Positions 17,154-25,182 of a stretch of 64,000 nt of DNA are shown here, in pieces (within the stretch, counting starts at the first letter, position 1; every line of letters begins with the position of its first letter). The DNA lies in the NCBI RefSeq assembly GCF_011745145.1, contig NZ_CP050191.1:3328084-3392083 (forward strand), read 5' to 3'. The notes beneath the pieces were generated by a model. That model was not told the origin of the DNA and did no database searches. It worked only from the letters and a program-made list of their open reading frames with translations. The position numbers were made by a program, and so were the translations under genes. The stretch is from Mycobacterium sp. DL440 (GTDB lineage: Bacteria; Actinomycetota; Actinomycetes; Mycobacteriales; Mycobacteriaceae).

Positions 17154-17216
17154 GCCGAACAGACGCGGAGGTACCCCGGAAAGCCGATTTTCGGGTACCG
17201 AAGCGTCTGCTCGCGC
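17154..17216. terminator. Long imperfect palindrome, convergent terminator (family copy 1)
   Basis: Between convergent genes lies a stem-loop with ends GAACAGACGC and GCGTCTGCTCGC and inner arms containing GGTACCC on both sides. It shares its terminal motif with the elements at 22568, 48831 and 60385. A bidirectional terminator role is inferred. Confidence 0.6.
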
Positions 17217-18697
17217 TAGGGGGTGACAGGCTCGGCGAAGACCGTGGCCGTCGAGCGGCCACGCAGAACCGTCGAGCCGCGCACCACCCAGTGCTCACCT
17301 TCGTCCGCGTCGGCGTGGGCCAGGGCGCTGCCCGAACACAACACCGTCGACTCGCGGTCCTTGGCGTGGTCGGCCAGGCGCGCCGCTTCGTTGACGGCGT
17401 CACCGATCACGGTGTACTCGTAGCGGTTCTCGGCACCGATGTTTCCCGCGAAAACCGAGCCGCACGAAATGCCCACGCCGAACTCCACATCCGGTAGTCC
17501 ATGCAGCCGCGGCACCAACGCGCGCGCGGTGGCCAGCGCCGAAGATGCCGGGTTGTCCAGCCGTAGCGGTGCTCCGAAGACGGCCAGCACGGCGTCGCCC
17601 TCGAACTTGTTGATCAGGCCGTGATGCCGTTCGACGGTGTCCACCACGATCTTGAAGAACCCGTTGAGCAGCTGCGCCACTTCCTGCGGCGGGCGTGAGG
17701 CAGCGAGGACCGTCGAGCCGACCAGATCGACGTAGAGGACGGCGGCCTCGCGGACGTCCCCGGTGACCGCCCCGCCCTGCTGCAGCGCATGGCGGGCCAC
17801 GTCAACCCCGACGTACCGGCCGAACAGGTCGCGTAACCGGTTCCGTTCGGCCAGGCCGGCCAGCATCCGGTTGAATCCGTATTGGAGTCGGCCGATCTCA
17901 GATGACTCATACACCTTGACCGAAACACCGGACCAACCTCGTTCGACCGCTTTCATGGCCAGCACGACCTCCCCGACCGGGTCGGATACCGAACGCGCCA
18001 CCAGGATCATCGACCGAAGGCCGAAGGCCAGCGAGATGACCGCGAGCACGAGCACCGCGGCCTCGACCGGCGCCGTCTTCTGCACAAACCAGCCGTTGGA
18101 GCGTGCCAACACGATCAAGGCGATACCTGCCAGGGGCAGCCCGCTGAACAGGGTCCAGATGGTGATCAGCCGGGCCAGCACGCCGGGCATCCGCACCATC
18201 GCGGACGAGGACGCGGTCAGCGACGCGGCCACGATCGGCCGCAACATCCGTTGCGTCACCAGGAATCCCATGCAGGCGGCCGCAACACCGCCGAAGATGA
18301 TCGCACCACCCATCACGTAGGCCACACCTCCCCCGACATCGAGGTTCAGCAGCGTGTACACGAGCGCGCTCACCGCCCAGGTGGTGAACTGGATGATGGT
18401 CTGACGCGGTGCGATACGCATGGCCGCGCGCTGCTGTTGCGGCGTCGGGTCCTGCCCCGCGGCAAACCATTTGAACGTCGGATGGACGTTGACCCAACCG
18501 ACGACGGTGTCGACGATCGCCGCCGCGACCATCAGCGCGATCAGCGCAACGAGATTCGCCTGGGTCAGCAGCTCGCGCGCATCGCCCACGGTGTTACGGC
18601 TCAGCGCCAGCACCACGAGCGTCACCGCAGCCGCCGCGGTCGTCTGCGCGTAGATCTGCCTGGCCGCGTAACTCACGCTGAGCCGGACCGCCCCCAT
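17216..18697 (-). CDS. Membrane class III adenylyl cyclase with HAMP domain
   Basis: 493-residue cyclase. The first 230 residues hold about six hydrophobic segments, followed by a HAMP-like linker (SVSDPVGEVVLAMKAVERGW) and a C-terminal class III catalytic domain. Catalytic features are the metal aspartates in YVDLVGST and FEGDAVLAVFG, the substrate-selecting lysine in INKFEGD, and the Asn/Arg transition-state pair in DAVNEAARL. This is the layout of the mycobacterial Rv1318c-Rv1320c/Rv3645 group that makes cAMP at the membrane. The gene lies 15 bases after a crotonase on the same strand, so they may be cotranscribed. What its membrane domain senses is unknown; fatty acids or pathway lipids are only a guess. 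Confidence 0.92.
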   Translation of the reverse strand: MGAVRLSVSYAARQIYAQTTAAAAVTLVVLALSRNTVGDARELLTQANLVALIALMVAAAIVDTVVGWVNVHPTFKWFAAGQDPTPQQQRAAMRIAPRQTIIQFTTWAVSALVYTLLNLDVGGGVAYVMGGAIIFGGVAAACMGFLVTQRMLRPIVAASLTASSSAMVRMPGVLARLITIWTLFSGLPLAGIALIVLARSNGWFVQKTAPVEAAVLVLAVISLAFGLRSMILVARSVSDPVGEVVLAMKAVERGWSGVSVKVYESSEIGRLQYGFNRMLAGLAERNRLRDLFGRYVGVDVARHALQQGGAVTGDVREAAVLYVDLVGSTVLAASRPPQEVAQLLNGFFKIVVDTVERHHGLINKFEGDAVLAVFGAPLRLDNPASSALATARALVPRLHGLPDVEFGVGISCGSVFAGNIGAENRYEYTVIGDAVNEAARLADHAKDRESTVLCSGSALAHADADEGEHWVVRGSTVLRGRSTATVFAEPVTP

Positions 18698-18712
18698 CTC
18701 AGAGGCCCAGGC

Positions 18713-19495
18713 CTACTTGATGTTCTGCTTCATTCCGTCGATATCCATCAGCACCGGCCATCCGCTGACGCTAAGCGCATTGCCGTGCCCGGTCTGGTGA
18801 ATGTCAAACACCGATTGGATCGCGGCGTAGAAGCCCTGTACGTCGAGGGTCTGGTTGACCGCGCGCTTGGCCTGACGCAAGGCAAATGCCGGCATCTGGG
18901 CGATCTGCGCGGCCAGTTCCGCAGCCTGGGCGTCGAGTTCCGCGCGCGGCACCACCCGGTTCACCATGCCGGTGCGCTCCGCCTCCTCGGCCGTCAGCGC
19001 CCGGCCGGTGAACAGGATTTCCTTGGCCTTGCGGGCGCCGAGCTCCCAGGTGTGACCGTGGTATTCGACGCCGCCGATACCCATCAGCGCCACCGGATCC
19101 GAGAACAGCGCGTCATCCGCGGCCAGGATCAGATCGCACGGCCAACAGAGCAGCAGACCGCCCGAGATGCAGCGTCCCTGCACTGCAGCGATCGACGGCT
19201 TGGGCACATTGCGCCACCGCAACGTGTACTCCAGGTAGCGCCGCGACTCGTGCTCGATGAGGAACTCCAGCGTGATCTTGTCGGGGACCGGACCGCCGCC
19301 ACGCAGGTCATGGCCTGCGGAGAAGTGCTTGCCGTTGGCCCGCAGCACGATCACCTTCACCTCGCGGTCGTCGGCGGCCCTGGTCCAGGCGGCGTCGAGC
19401 TCGTCGAGTAGTTCGGGGTTCTGCGCGTTGGCGGCTTCTGGCCGGTTCAGCGTGATCGTCGCGATCGAATCGGCGACGTCGTAGTCGATGTACAC
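18713..19495 (-). CDS. Enoyl-CoA hydratase/isomerase (crotonase family)
   Basis: Crotonase-fold protein of about 260 residues, acting on a CoA ester by hydration, isomerisation or a related step. The oxyanion region is KHFSAGHDLRGGG and the second is QGRCISGGLLLCWPCDLI. The segment after it, FSDPVALMGIGGVEYHGH, does not show the usual paired catalytic glutamates of EchA, so the reaction may not be simple hydration. The GTG at 19495 has AGAAGGA upstream, whereas 19522 lacks a site. It is divergent from a TetR gene, with the palindrome GAGAATACTATTCTC in the shared promoter. The adenylyl cyclase follows closely. Confidence 0.88.
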   Translation of the reverse strand: MYIDYDVADSIATITLNRPEAANAQNPELLDELDAAWTRAADDREVKVIVLRANGKHFSAGHDLRGGGPVPDKITLEFLIEHESRRYLEYTLRWRNVPKPSIAAVQGRCISGGLLLCWPCDLILAADDALFSDPVALMGIGGVEYHGHTWELGARKAKEILFTGRALTAEEAERTGMVNRVVPRAELDAQAAELAAQIAQMPAFALRQAKRAVNQTLDVQGFYAAIQSVFDIHQTGHGNALSVSGWPVLMDIDGMKQNIK

Positions 19496-19630
19496 GTGTT
19501 TCCTTCTGCTTACCGCTGCCACACGACAGCCGTCTTCGCGATGCGGCAGCTACCGGCAGAAAGCGCCCCGGCGGCGCCAATATTTGATGCGAAACCCTTC
19601 TTCTCAAAGGACTTCTATAATTCCCATCAT

Positions 19631-19645
19631 GAGAATACTATTCTC
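19631..19645. promoter_or_regulatory. GAGAA-N5-TTCTC operator-like palindrome
   Basis: GAGAATACTATTCTC is a 15-base near-perfect palindrome in the divergent gap between the crotonase (19495) and TetR (19768). Its presence in the TetR gene's own promoter makes that TetR the prime candidate to bind the whole set. Confidence 0.7.
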
Positions 19646-19767
19646 ACAGTACGAAAGTTACAATCTCCGACACGTTGACCGCGAGGGGGTCTGGCACCAC
19701 GATGGCAAGGCGTTCTCCGGTACAGTCAGTTCATGTTCTCCCCACTCGACAAGCGTCGGAGCGGCCA

Positions 19768-20421
19768 GTGACCACTGCTGGCGAAGAGCCCGCTTGGAAG
19801 CAACGAGCGGTCGAACGGTCGATCAAAACCGCCAAATTGCGCGCCGCGCAGCGCGTGCAACGTTTCCTGGACGCAGCCCAGGCGATCATCATCGAAAAGG
19901 GCAGCACCGACTTCACGGTCCAAGAGGTCGTCGACCGCTCCCGGCAGTCGCTACGGAGCTTCTACCTGCAGTTCGACGGTAAGCACGAGCTTCTGCTGGC
20001 GCTGTTCGAGGACGCGCTGAGTCGCTCGGCCGAGCAGATCCGCGCGGCCACCTCCACCCAAGGTGAGCCGATCGAGCGACTCAAGGTCGCCATTCAGCTG
20101 CTCTTCGAATCGTCCCGGCCCGATCCTGCCGCCAAGCGTCCGCTGTTCACCGACTTCGCGCCCCGGCTGTTGGTGTCACACCCGTCCGAGGTCAAGGTCG
20201 CCCACGCTCCACTGCTGGCCCTGCTCACCGAACTCATGGAGGAAGCCTCCGAGGCCGGCCAGCTGCGCGACGGGATCAACCCGCGGCGGATGGCGGCGAT
20301 GACCATGCAGACGGTGATGTTCGTCGCGCAATCGAGCGGCGGCACCGACGAGGCGTCGATGCACCCGATCAGCGCCGACGAGGTCTGGGACTTCTGCGCC
20401 AATGGATTCGCCGCCAGCTAG
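19768..20421 (+). CDS. TetR-family regulator, candidate master regulator of the island
   Basis: TetR-type repressor of about 217 residues. The DNA-binding helices are near residues 30-75 (FTVQEVVDRSRQSLRSFYLQ), with the typical FDGKHELLLALF boundary, and the rest is a helical effector domain. I use the GTG at 19768, which has GGAG six bases upstream; the in-frame codons at 19675 and 19702 lack one. A perfect GAGAATACTATTCTC copy lies upstream and GAGAATTTCATTCTC lies three bases after its stop. The same palindrome recurs at several distant promoters in the window, so this gene may govern the island. The effector is probably a pathway CoA ester, by analogy with other TetR catabolic repressors. 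Confidence 0.88.
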   Translation: MTTAGEEPAWKQRAVERSIKTAKLRAAQRVQRFLDAAQAIIIEKGSTDFTVQEVVDRSRQSLRSFYLQFDGKHELLLALFEDALSRSAEQIRAATSTQGEPIERLKVAIQLLFESSRPDPAAKRPLFTDFAPRLLVSHPSEVKVAHAPLLALLTELMEEASEAGQLRDGINPRRMAAMTMQTVMFVAQSSGGTDEASMHPISADEVWDFCANGFAAS

Positions 20422-20423
20422 TT

Positions 20424-20438
20424 GAGAATTTCATTCTC
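20424..20438. promoter_or_regulatory. GAGAA-N5-TTCTC operator-like palindrome
   Basis: GAGAATTTCATTCTC begins three bases after the TetR stop codon and upstream of the pseudogene remnant. It may have controlled that lost gene, and it could still act on the mycofactocin-type SDR downstream. Confidence 0.6.
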
Positions 20439-20493
20439 CTAGCTAAAGAATTGGCCTCGCCCTCAGGCGTGTGCCCGATCTCCGGACTGACCG

Positions 20494-20796
20494 ATGTCGC
20501 GTCGCACATCGGCCGGCCGAGCCATCGAAACCCATCCGTTGCGCTCGATCATCGAGCCGCCACACCTGGAACTGACCACTGTTCATGTCTTCGGCGCCGG
20601 CAAGGTCGGCGTTGACGCCGGCGAGCTGCGGCCTGCCCATTCCGCTCGATCAGACGGCGGCAGTGGCCCCGGGACACACCGCGAACCACGCGGTCAACGC
20701 GGTGCCCTTCGTCTGCACCGCCGAGACGGGCATCCACTCGACCGTGGTCTGCCGCAGATCGTCGCGACAAAGGGTGTGAGAACTTCATTCTTCTAA
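20494..20796 (+). pseudogene. Remnant of a dihydrodipicolinate reductase-like (NAD(P)H-dependent amine dehydrogenase-type) gene
   Basis: The 505-base gap between TetR and the next SDR holds two protein fragments rather than an intact gene. About 20512-20628 encodes PLRSIIEPPHLELTTVHVFG and then KVGVDAGEL, which resembles the N-terminal Rossmann part of the dihydrodipicolinate reductase-like dehydrogenases common in mycobacteria. In another frame, 20627-20746 encodes CGLPIPLDQ and then HTANHAVNAVPFVC, resembling the C-terminus of the same family. It shifts frame again to GLPQIVATKGV. A large internal deletion and two small frameshifts explain this. Operator-like repeats flank the remnant. The family assignment is from memory of conserved motifs. 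Confidence 0.62.
20778..20792. promoter_or_regulatory. Imperfect GAGAA-N5-TTCTT palindrome
   Basis: GAGAACTTCATTCTT differs from the consensus only in its last base. It lies about 135 bases before the SDR at 20927, so it may be the operator of that gene, and it overlaps the end of the pseudogene remnant. Confidence 0.45.
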
Positions 20797-20926
20797 GCGA
20801 AGAGTACAAATTGCCTGAAACGTATCTGTCGTTGACACAGCGGGCGACCCGGTGACAGAGTTGCTGAGCAGGTGCACAGAATTTCACCGAGTATGCGACA
20901 GACACGAAACAGAACTGGGGTAATCA

Positions 20927-21772
20927 ATGACTGGACGGGTGGAAGGCAAGGTCGCGTTCGTCACCGGAGCGGCCCGCGGCCAGGGACGTAGTCACGCACT
21001 ACGGCTGGCGCAGGAGGGCGCCGACATCATCGCGATCGACATCTGCGGACCGATCCGGCCCGGCGTGGAGACCGCCATCCCGGCCTCCACCTCCGACGAC
21101 CTGGCCGAGACCGCGAATCTCATCAAGGGGCTCAACCGCCGCGTCGTCACCGCCGAGGTCGACGTCCGCGACGCCGGGGCGATCAAGGCGGCCGTCGACA
21201 GCGGTGTCGAGCAGCTCGGTCGCCTCGACATCATCGTGGCCAACGCTGGCATCGGCAACGGCGGCGACGTCCTACACGAGACCAGTCAGTTGGACTGGGA
21301 CGAGATGATCGACGTCAACCTGTCAGGTGTCTGGAAGTCCGTCAAAGCCGGTGTGCCGCACCTGATCAAGGGTGGCAACGGCGGGTCGATCATCCTGACC
21401 AGCTCGGTCGGTGGACTCAAGGCCTACCCGCATTGCGGTAACTACGTTGCCGCCAAGCACGGTGTCGTCGGCCTGATGCGCGGCTTCGCTGTGGAGCTGG
21501 GTCAGCACAATATCCGGTGCAACACCGTGCATCCCACGCATGTCGCGACCCCGATGCTCCACAACGACGGCACATTCAAGATGTTCCGGCCGGACCTGGA
21601 GAACCCGGGTCCCGACGACATGGCGCCGATCTGCCAGCTGTTCCACACGCTGCCCATCCCGTGGGTCGAGGCTGTGGACATCAGCAACGCCGTGCTGTTC
21701 CTGGCCTCCGACGAGGCCCGCTACATCACCGGTGTGACGCTGCCGGTCGACGCGGGTAGCTGCCTCAAGTAG
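20927..21772 (+). CDS. Mycofactocin-coupled SDR-family oxidoreductase
   Basis: SDR of 281 residues with the hallmark of the mycofactocin-coupled subfamily, the cofactor motif VTGAARGQGRSHALRLA followed by EGADIIAIDICGP. Members hold NAD tightly and pass electrons to the redox peptide mycofactocin when oxidising alcohols. Catalytic residues are the serine in LTSSVGG and the Tyr/Lys of GNYVAAKHG. The C-terminus ITGVTLPVDAGSCLK is typical. The gene is monocistronic, downstream of a decayed gene and an imperfect operator repeat, and is partly antisense to the abnormal tail of the SDR at 21323-22540. Mycofactocin biosynthesis genes are not in the window. The alcohol substrate is unknown. Confidence 0.93.
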   Translation: MTGRVEGKVAFVTGAARGQGRSHALRLAQEGADIIAIDICGPIRPGVETAIPASTSDDLAETANLIKGLNRRVVTAEVDVRDAGAIKAAVDSGVEQLGRLDIIVANAGIGNGGDVLHETSQLDWDEMIDVNLSGVWKSVKAGVPHLIKGGNGGSIILTSSVGGLKAYPHCGNYVAAKHGVVGLMRGFAVELGQHNIRCNTVHPTHVATPMLHNDGTFKMFRPDLENPGPDDMAPICQLFHTLPIPWVEAVDISNAVLFLASDEARYITGVTLPVDAGSCLK

Positions 21773-22540
21773 CTCCGGAAACCCTAGCCCGGACCGAGTG
21801 CCACCGTCGACGTGAAGCGTCTGCCCGGTGACGTAGCCGGACAGGCTGGAAGCCAGAAAGACTGCTGCCCCGGCGATTTCGTCGACATGACCGGCCCGAC
21901 CCAGCGGGATGGCATCAGCGATACCCAACGGCGGCCCGTCTGGCGACAGCGCCATGAGTCCCTCGGTGAGGGTGAGGTCGGGCGCGATCGCGTTGACCCG
22001 GATCTTGTGCGGTGCAAGCTCGAACGACGCAGTCTGGGTGTAGTTGATCACGCCGGCCTTCGCCGCCGCGTACGCGGCATAGCCGGGGGCCGCGCGCACT
22101 CCTTCGATCGACGTGAGATTGATGATGCTGCCGGGCAATTCGTCGGCCACCAACCGACGTGCCACCCGCTGTGTGCACAACAACACATGGCGCAGATTGC
22201 TCTTGTACAGGGCGTCCCAACCGTTCTCGCTCGTCTCCAGCAACGGCGAGGCGAACACACCGCCGGCATTGTTGACCAGAATGCGTACCGGCCCCAACTC
22301 GGCGGCGGTCTGCGCCAGCGCGGCATCCACCTGCTCGGCGTCGCGCACATCGGTGACGATCCCCAGGGCACCTATCGACGCCGCGGCATCAGCGCAGCTC
22401 TCCTGGTTGCGTTCCCAGATCGCTACCGAGGCCCCGAACGCTGCCAGCCCGGCCGCAATACCCCGGCCGATACCGGCGCCGCCGCCGGTGACGACGGCCA
22501 CCTGACCGGTGAGAAGAATGTCAGAAGGATTGATAGCCAT
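21323..22540 (-). CDS. SDR-family oxidoreductase with abnormal read-through tail
   Basis: The first 250 residues or so form a normal SDR: VTGGGAGIGRGIAAGLA, NNAG, catalytic Ser in NLTSIEG, Tyr/Lys in AAYAAAKAG, and the C-terminal YVTGQTLHVDGGTRSG. A typical family member would end there, near 21785. Instead the frame stays open to 21323, adding about 155 arginine- and histidine-rich residues that are antisense to the mycofactocin SDR. A TAG lies one base out of frame at 21784-21786, so a single-base indel at the extreme 3' end probably destroyed the native stop. The enzyme core should be functional if the tail is tolerated. The functional extent is taken as 21784-22540. Confidence 0.75.
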   Translation of the reverse strand: MAINPSDILLTGQVAVVTGGGAGIGRGIAAGLAAFGASVAIWERNQESCADAAASIGALGIVTDVRDAEQVDAALAQTAAELGPVRILVNNAGGVFASPLLETSENGWDALYKSNLRHVLLCTQRVARRLVADELPGSIINLTSIEGVRAAPGYAAYAAAKAGVINYTQTASFELAPHKIRVNAIAPDLTLTEGLMALSPDGPPLGIADAIPLGRAGHVDEIAGAAVFLASSLSGYVTGQTLHVDGGTRSGLGFPELLEAATRVDRQRHTGDVAGLVGGQEQHGVADVHSLDPRDGQRVEQLADRRHVVGTRVLQVRPEHLECAVVVEHRGRDMRGMHGVAPDIVLTQLHSEAAHQADDTVLGGNVVTAMRVGLESTDRAGQDDRPAVATLDQVRHTGFDGLPDT

Positions 22541-22567
22541 GGCTTTCCACCCTAGCCGGTTCCCGCC

Positions 22568-22682
22568 GAGCAGACGCCGGAGTACCCGAAGTCCCCACTA
22601 TTGGGGTGCTTTCACTGAGGGCACCTCCCGCTTGTGAAGTGGTCCCCGAAAGTTGGACTTCATTGCGGGGGACTGCTCGCGC
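22568..22682. terminator. Degenerate long palindrome at operon end (family copy 2)
   Basis: GAGCAGACGC at 22568-22577 and GACTGCTCGCGC near 22671-22682 form the outer arms. Inside lies a small stem (CCCCACTATTGGGG). It sits just past the stop of the double CoA transferase, the last gene of the 31812-22687 operon. It is less regular than copies 1, 3 and 4. Confidence 0.45.
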
Positions 22683-22686
22683 AGAA

Positions 22687-25107
22687 TCAGCGAGAGGCCT
22701 TGCGGCGTCCGCCCGGTTCGGTCCCGATCACGCCGTCGGTGGCCAGTGCGGTGATCTCCTCGTCGGACAACCCCAGCTCGGCCAGAAGTTCGTGATTGTG
22801 CTCGCCGAGTAGCGGTGCGGCCTGCCGGTGCAGCGCTCGTGGCCCGTTGGCCAGCGAAACAGGCAGCGTGCTGTGTGGTGCGGCGTTGTTGACCGGGTGC
22901 CCGACGTGCTCGAAGAACCGCCGGAATCGCAGCTGCGGCAGCTCCAGCTGACGGTGCGGCTGCATCACCTTGGCCACCGGAACACCAGCGGGCCACAGAG
23001 TTTCGACGATCTCGTCGCCGCTGCGGGGCAGGCACCAGGCCGCCAGCTCCTCATCGATCAGATCGTGGCGGGCCCGGCGCCCGGCCACGGAACCCAACGC
23101 AGGATCCGTCGCCCAGTCCGGTTCCCCGAGCGCCGCACGCAGCGCGGCCCACTGGGCATCGGTGCTGACCGCGATCGCCACCCAGCTGTCGTCGCGGCCA
23201 AACTCGTCGATCTCGGTGCTCTGATAGATGTTCTGCGGCGCCGCAGCCGGACCCCGGTTTCCATCGCGCTGCAGCAGCGCCCCGTAGGCCGAGTACTCGA
23301 TCACCTGCTCGGCGGCGATGTTGAGCGCGGCATCGACCATCGCGGCCTCGACGAGCACCCCCTGCCCGGTGCGACGGCGGTGCTCGAGTGCGAGCATCAA
23401 TCCCGACAGCGCGTGCACCCCGGCGTTGGGATCACCGATCGAATACGGTTCGAACGGAGTGCGATCCGGGTAACCGGTCAGCCAGCTCAAACCCGAGGCA
23501 TCCTCGATGATGTAGGCGAATGCCGGGTTGTCCCGCCACGGCCCGTCGAGCCCGAAGCCTGGCATGCGCACCATGATGATGTCTTCGCGCAGCTCCCGCA
23601 GCGAATCGAAATCGAGCCCGATCTGTTCGATCACCCTCGGAGTGAAGTTTTCCACCACCACGTCACACGTGGCGATCAGCCGGCGCAACAGATCCCGGCC
23701 CTGTTCTGTCTGGAAATCCAGCGTCAGGCTCTTCTTGTTGGTGTTGAGCGCACTGAAGATCGGCGAACGCTCCCACCACTGCTCCACGGTGGCCGGGATA
23801 CCGGCGATCAACCGGGTGCCGTCCGGGCGCGGAGTCGACTCCAGATGGATCACCTCGGCGCCGAGCATGCCGAGGGGATGGGTGCACGACGGACCGGCCC
23901 AGAACGTGGTCATATCGAGCACGCGTAACCCGCTGAACGGCAGCCGATCACCGCTCGGAACACCGGCCGGGACTTCGCGCGGGTTCAGCTCGGCCGCCCG
24001 GATCTCCTCGGTGTGCTCGCCGAGGTGCGGAGCCGGTGCCGCCTCCCGCAGCGCCACACCGGACAGCCGGTACGGCGCAGCGGGTTGGGTAAACCCGTAC
24101 TGCGGATTGCGGATGAACGCGTTCCGCTCCACGAAATGGTCCACGGCGGTGACGTTCTCACCGTTGCCGACCGGCGAGTTCGGGATCCGGAATGCCGCTG
24201 CAAGTTCACGGAGGTCTTCCGCACGTTGCTCGCCGATCCATCGATACAACTCCTCGGCATGCAGGTTGGCCTGCTCGGTGATGGTGAGCTCGGAGTTCTC
24301 GTCGATCCACTCATCATGGCCCGACATCGCGCACAGATCCCACCACTGCTGGGCGGTCCCGCATCCGAGTGCCACCAGGTCGTCCGCGGCCTGCGCCACC
24401 CCGGGAACCGTGGGCCTGCGTTCGCTGCGCCACGGGCGGCCCAGCATCTCGAAGTACGTGACCGGGTAATAGGTCAGGCCCAGGATCTGCGCCTCCAACG
24501 CCGACAGGTCCACCAGTTCGCCATGGCCGTCGCGTAGCGCCCGCGCCCGGAACGCCAGGGTCATCGCCGCCGCGTAGGCACCGACCAACCACTCGCCCAC
24601 CTGGCCGCCGATGGACACCGGCGCGCGGTCCTGCACGCCTCGGCCGATGCCGATCGCGCCGCCGGACCAGGCCTGCAGGGTGAATTCGGTGGCCGCCCGG
24701 TCACTCCACGGCCCGTCCAACCCGAACGGCGTGATCGTGGTGACGATCAGATGGGGGTGCCGCCGGAACAGGTCCTCCGGTGCGGCCGTCTGCGCCACAG
24801 CCGATTCCGGTGACCAGATGACGGCGTCGGCACCGGCCACCAACCGGTCCAGCAGCTCTCGGTCATCGGAGGCCTCATGATCCACGACCACGCTACGTTT
24901 CCCACCCGCCAGGAAAGCGAACAATGCGCCATCCTGGTCCGGACCGATGTGTGCACCCGACGCCGACCAACGGCGCAGCGGATCACCTTCGGACGCTTCG
25001 ACTTTGATCACGTCGGCGCCTGCGTCGGCGAGGATCTTCGTGGCATAGGCCCCGGCGATTCCGTACGACAGGTCGACGACGGTGTACCCGTCAAGTGGTG
25101 CAGTCAT
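22687..25107 (-). CDS. Tandem double CaiB/BaiF CoA transferase
   Basis: 806-residue protein made of two consecutive class III CoA transferase units. The first is roughly residues 1-380 (VDLSYGIAGAYATKILADAG) and the second 390-800 (VLDMTTFWAGPSCTHPLGML). Single-domain enzymes are about 400 residues and act as interlocked dimers, so the fusion may form the dimer in one chain. The catalytic aspartate is present in the second unit (SIGDPNAGVHALSGL). The matching place in the first reads SIGGQVGEWLVG and lacks it, suggesting one active site. It is the last gene of the TetR-P450 operon, after the crotonase. The CoA acceptor is unknown. Confidence 0.9.
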   Translation of the reverse strand: MTAPLDGYTVVDLSYGIAGAYATKILADAGADVIKVEASEGDPLRRWSASGAHIGPDQDGALFAFLAGGKRSVVVDHEASDDRELLDRLVAGADAVIWSPESAVAQTAAPEDLFRRHPHLIVTTITPFGLDGPWSDRAATEFTLQAWSGGAIGIGRGVQDRAPVSIGGQVGEWLVGAYAAAMTLAFRARALRDGHGELVDLSALEAQILGLTYYPVTYFEMLGRPWRSERRPTVPGVAQAADDLVALGCGTAQQWWDLCAMSGHDEWIDENSELTITEQANLHAEELYRWIGEQRAEDLRELAAAFRIPNSPVGNGENVTAVDHFVERNAFIRNPQYGFTQPAAPYRLSGVALREAAPAPHLGEHTEEIRAAELNPREVPAGVPSGDRLPFSGLRVLDMTTFWAGPSCTHPLGMLGAEVIHLESTPRPDGTRLIAGIPATVEQWWERSPIFSALNTNKKSLTLDFQTEQGRDLLRRLIATCDVVVENFTPRVIEQIGLDFDSLRELREDIIMVRMPGFGLDGPWRDNPAFAYIIEDASGLSWLTGYPDRTPFEPYSIGDPNAGVHALSGLMLALEHRRRTGQGVLVEAAMVDAALNIAAEQVIEYSAYGALLQRDGNRGPAAAPQNIYQSTEIDEFGRDDSWVAIAVSTDAQWAALRAALGEPDWATDPALGSVAGRRARHDLIDEELAAWCLPRSGDEIVETLWPAGVPVAKVMQPHRQLELPQLRFRRFFEHVGHPVNNAAPHSTLPVSLANGPRALHRQAAPLLGEHNHELLAELGLSDEEITALATDGVIGTEPGGRRKASR

Positions 25108-25182
25108 ATCCGCTCTCTCGCCGAAATCGCATTCCAGCCGGCCGCCACTCGGCCTTTCGCTGCTGGAATGCCATTTCGCCGG

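Noticed and set aside
20494..20796. Intact small gene of 100 codons
   Set aside because: Family-like segments continue in another frame, so this is a fragment of a broken gene rather than a functional small protein.
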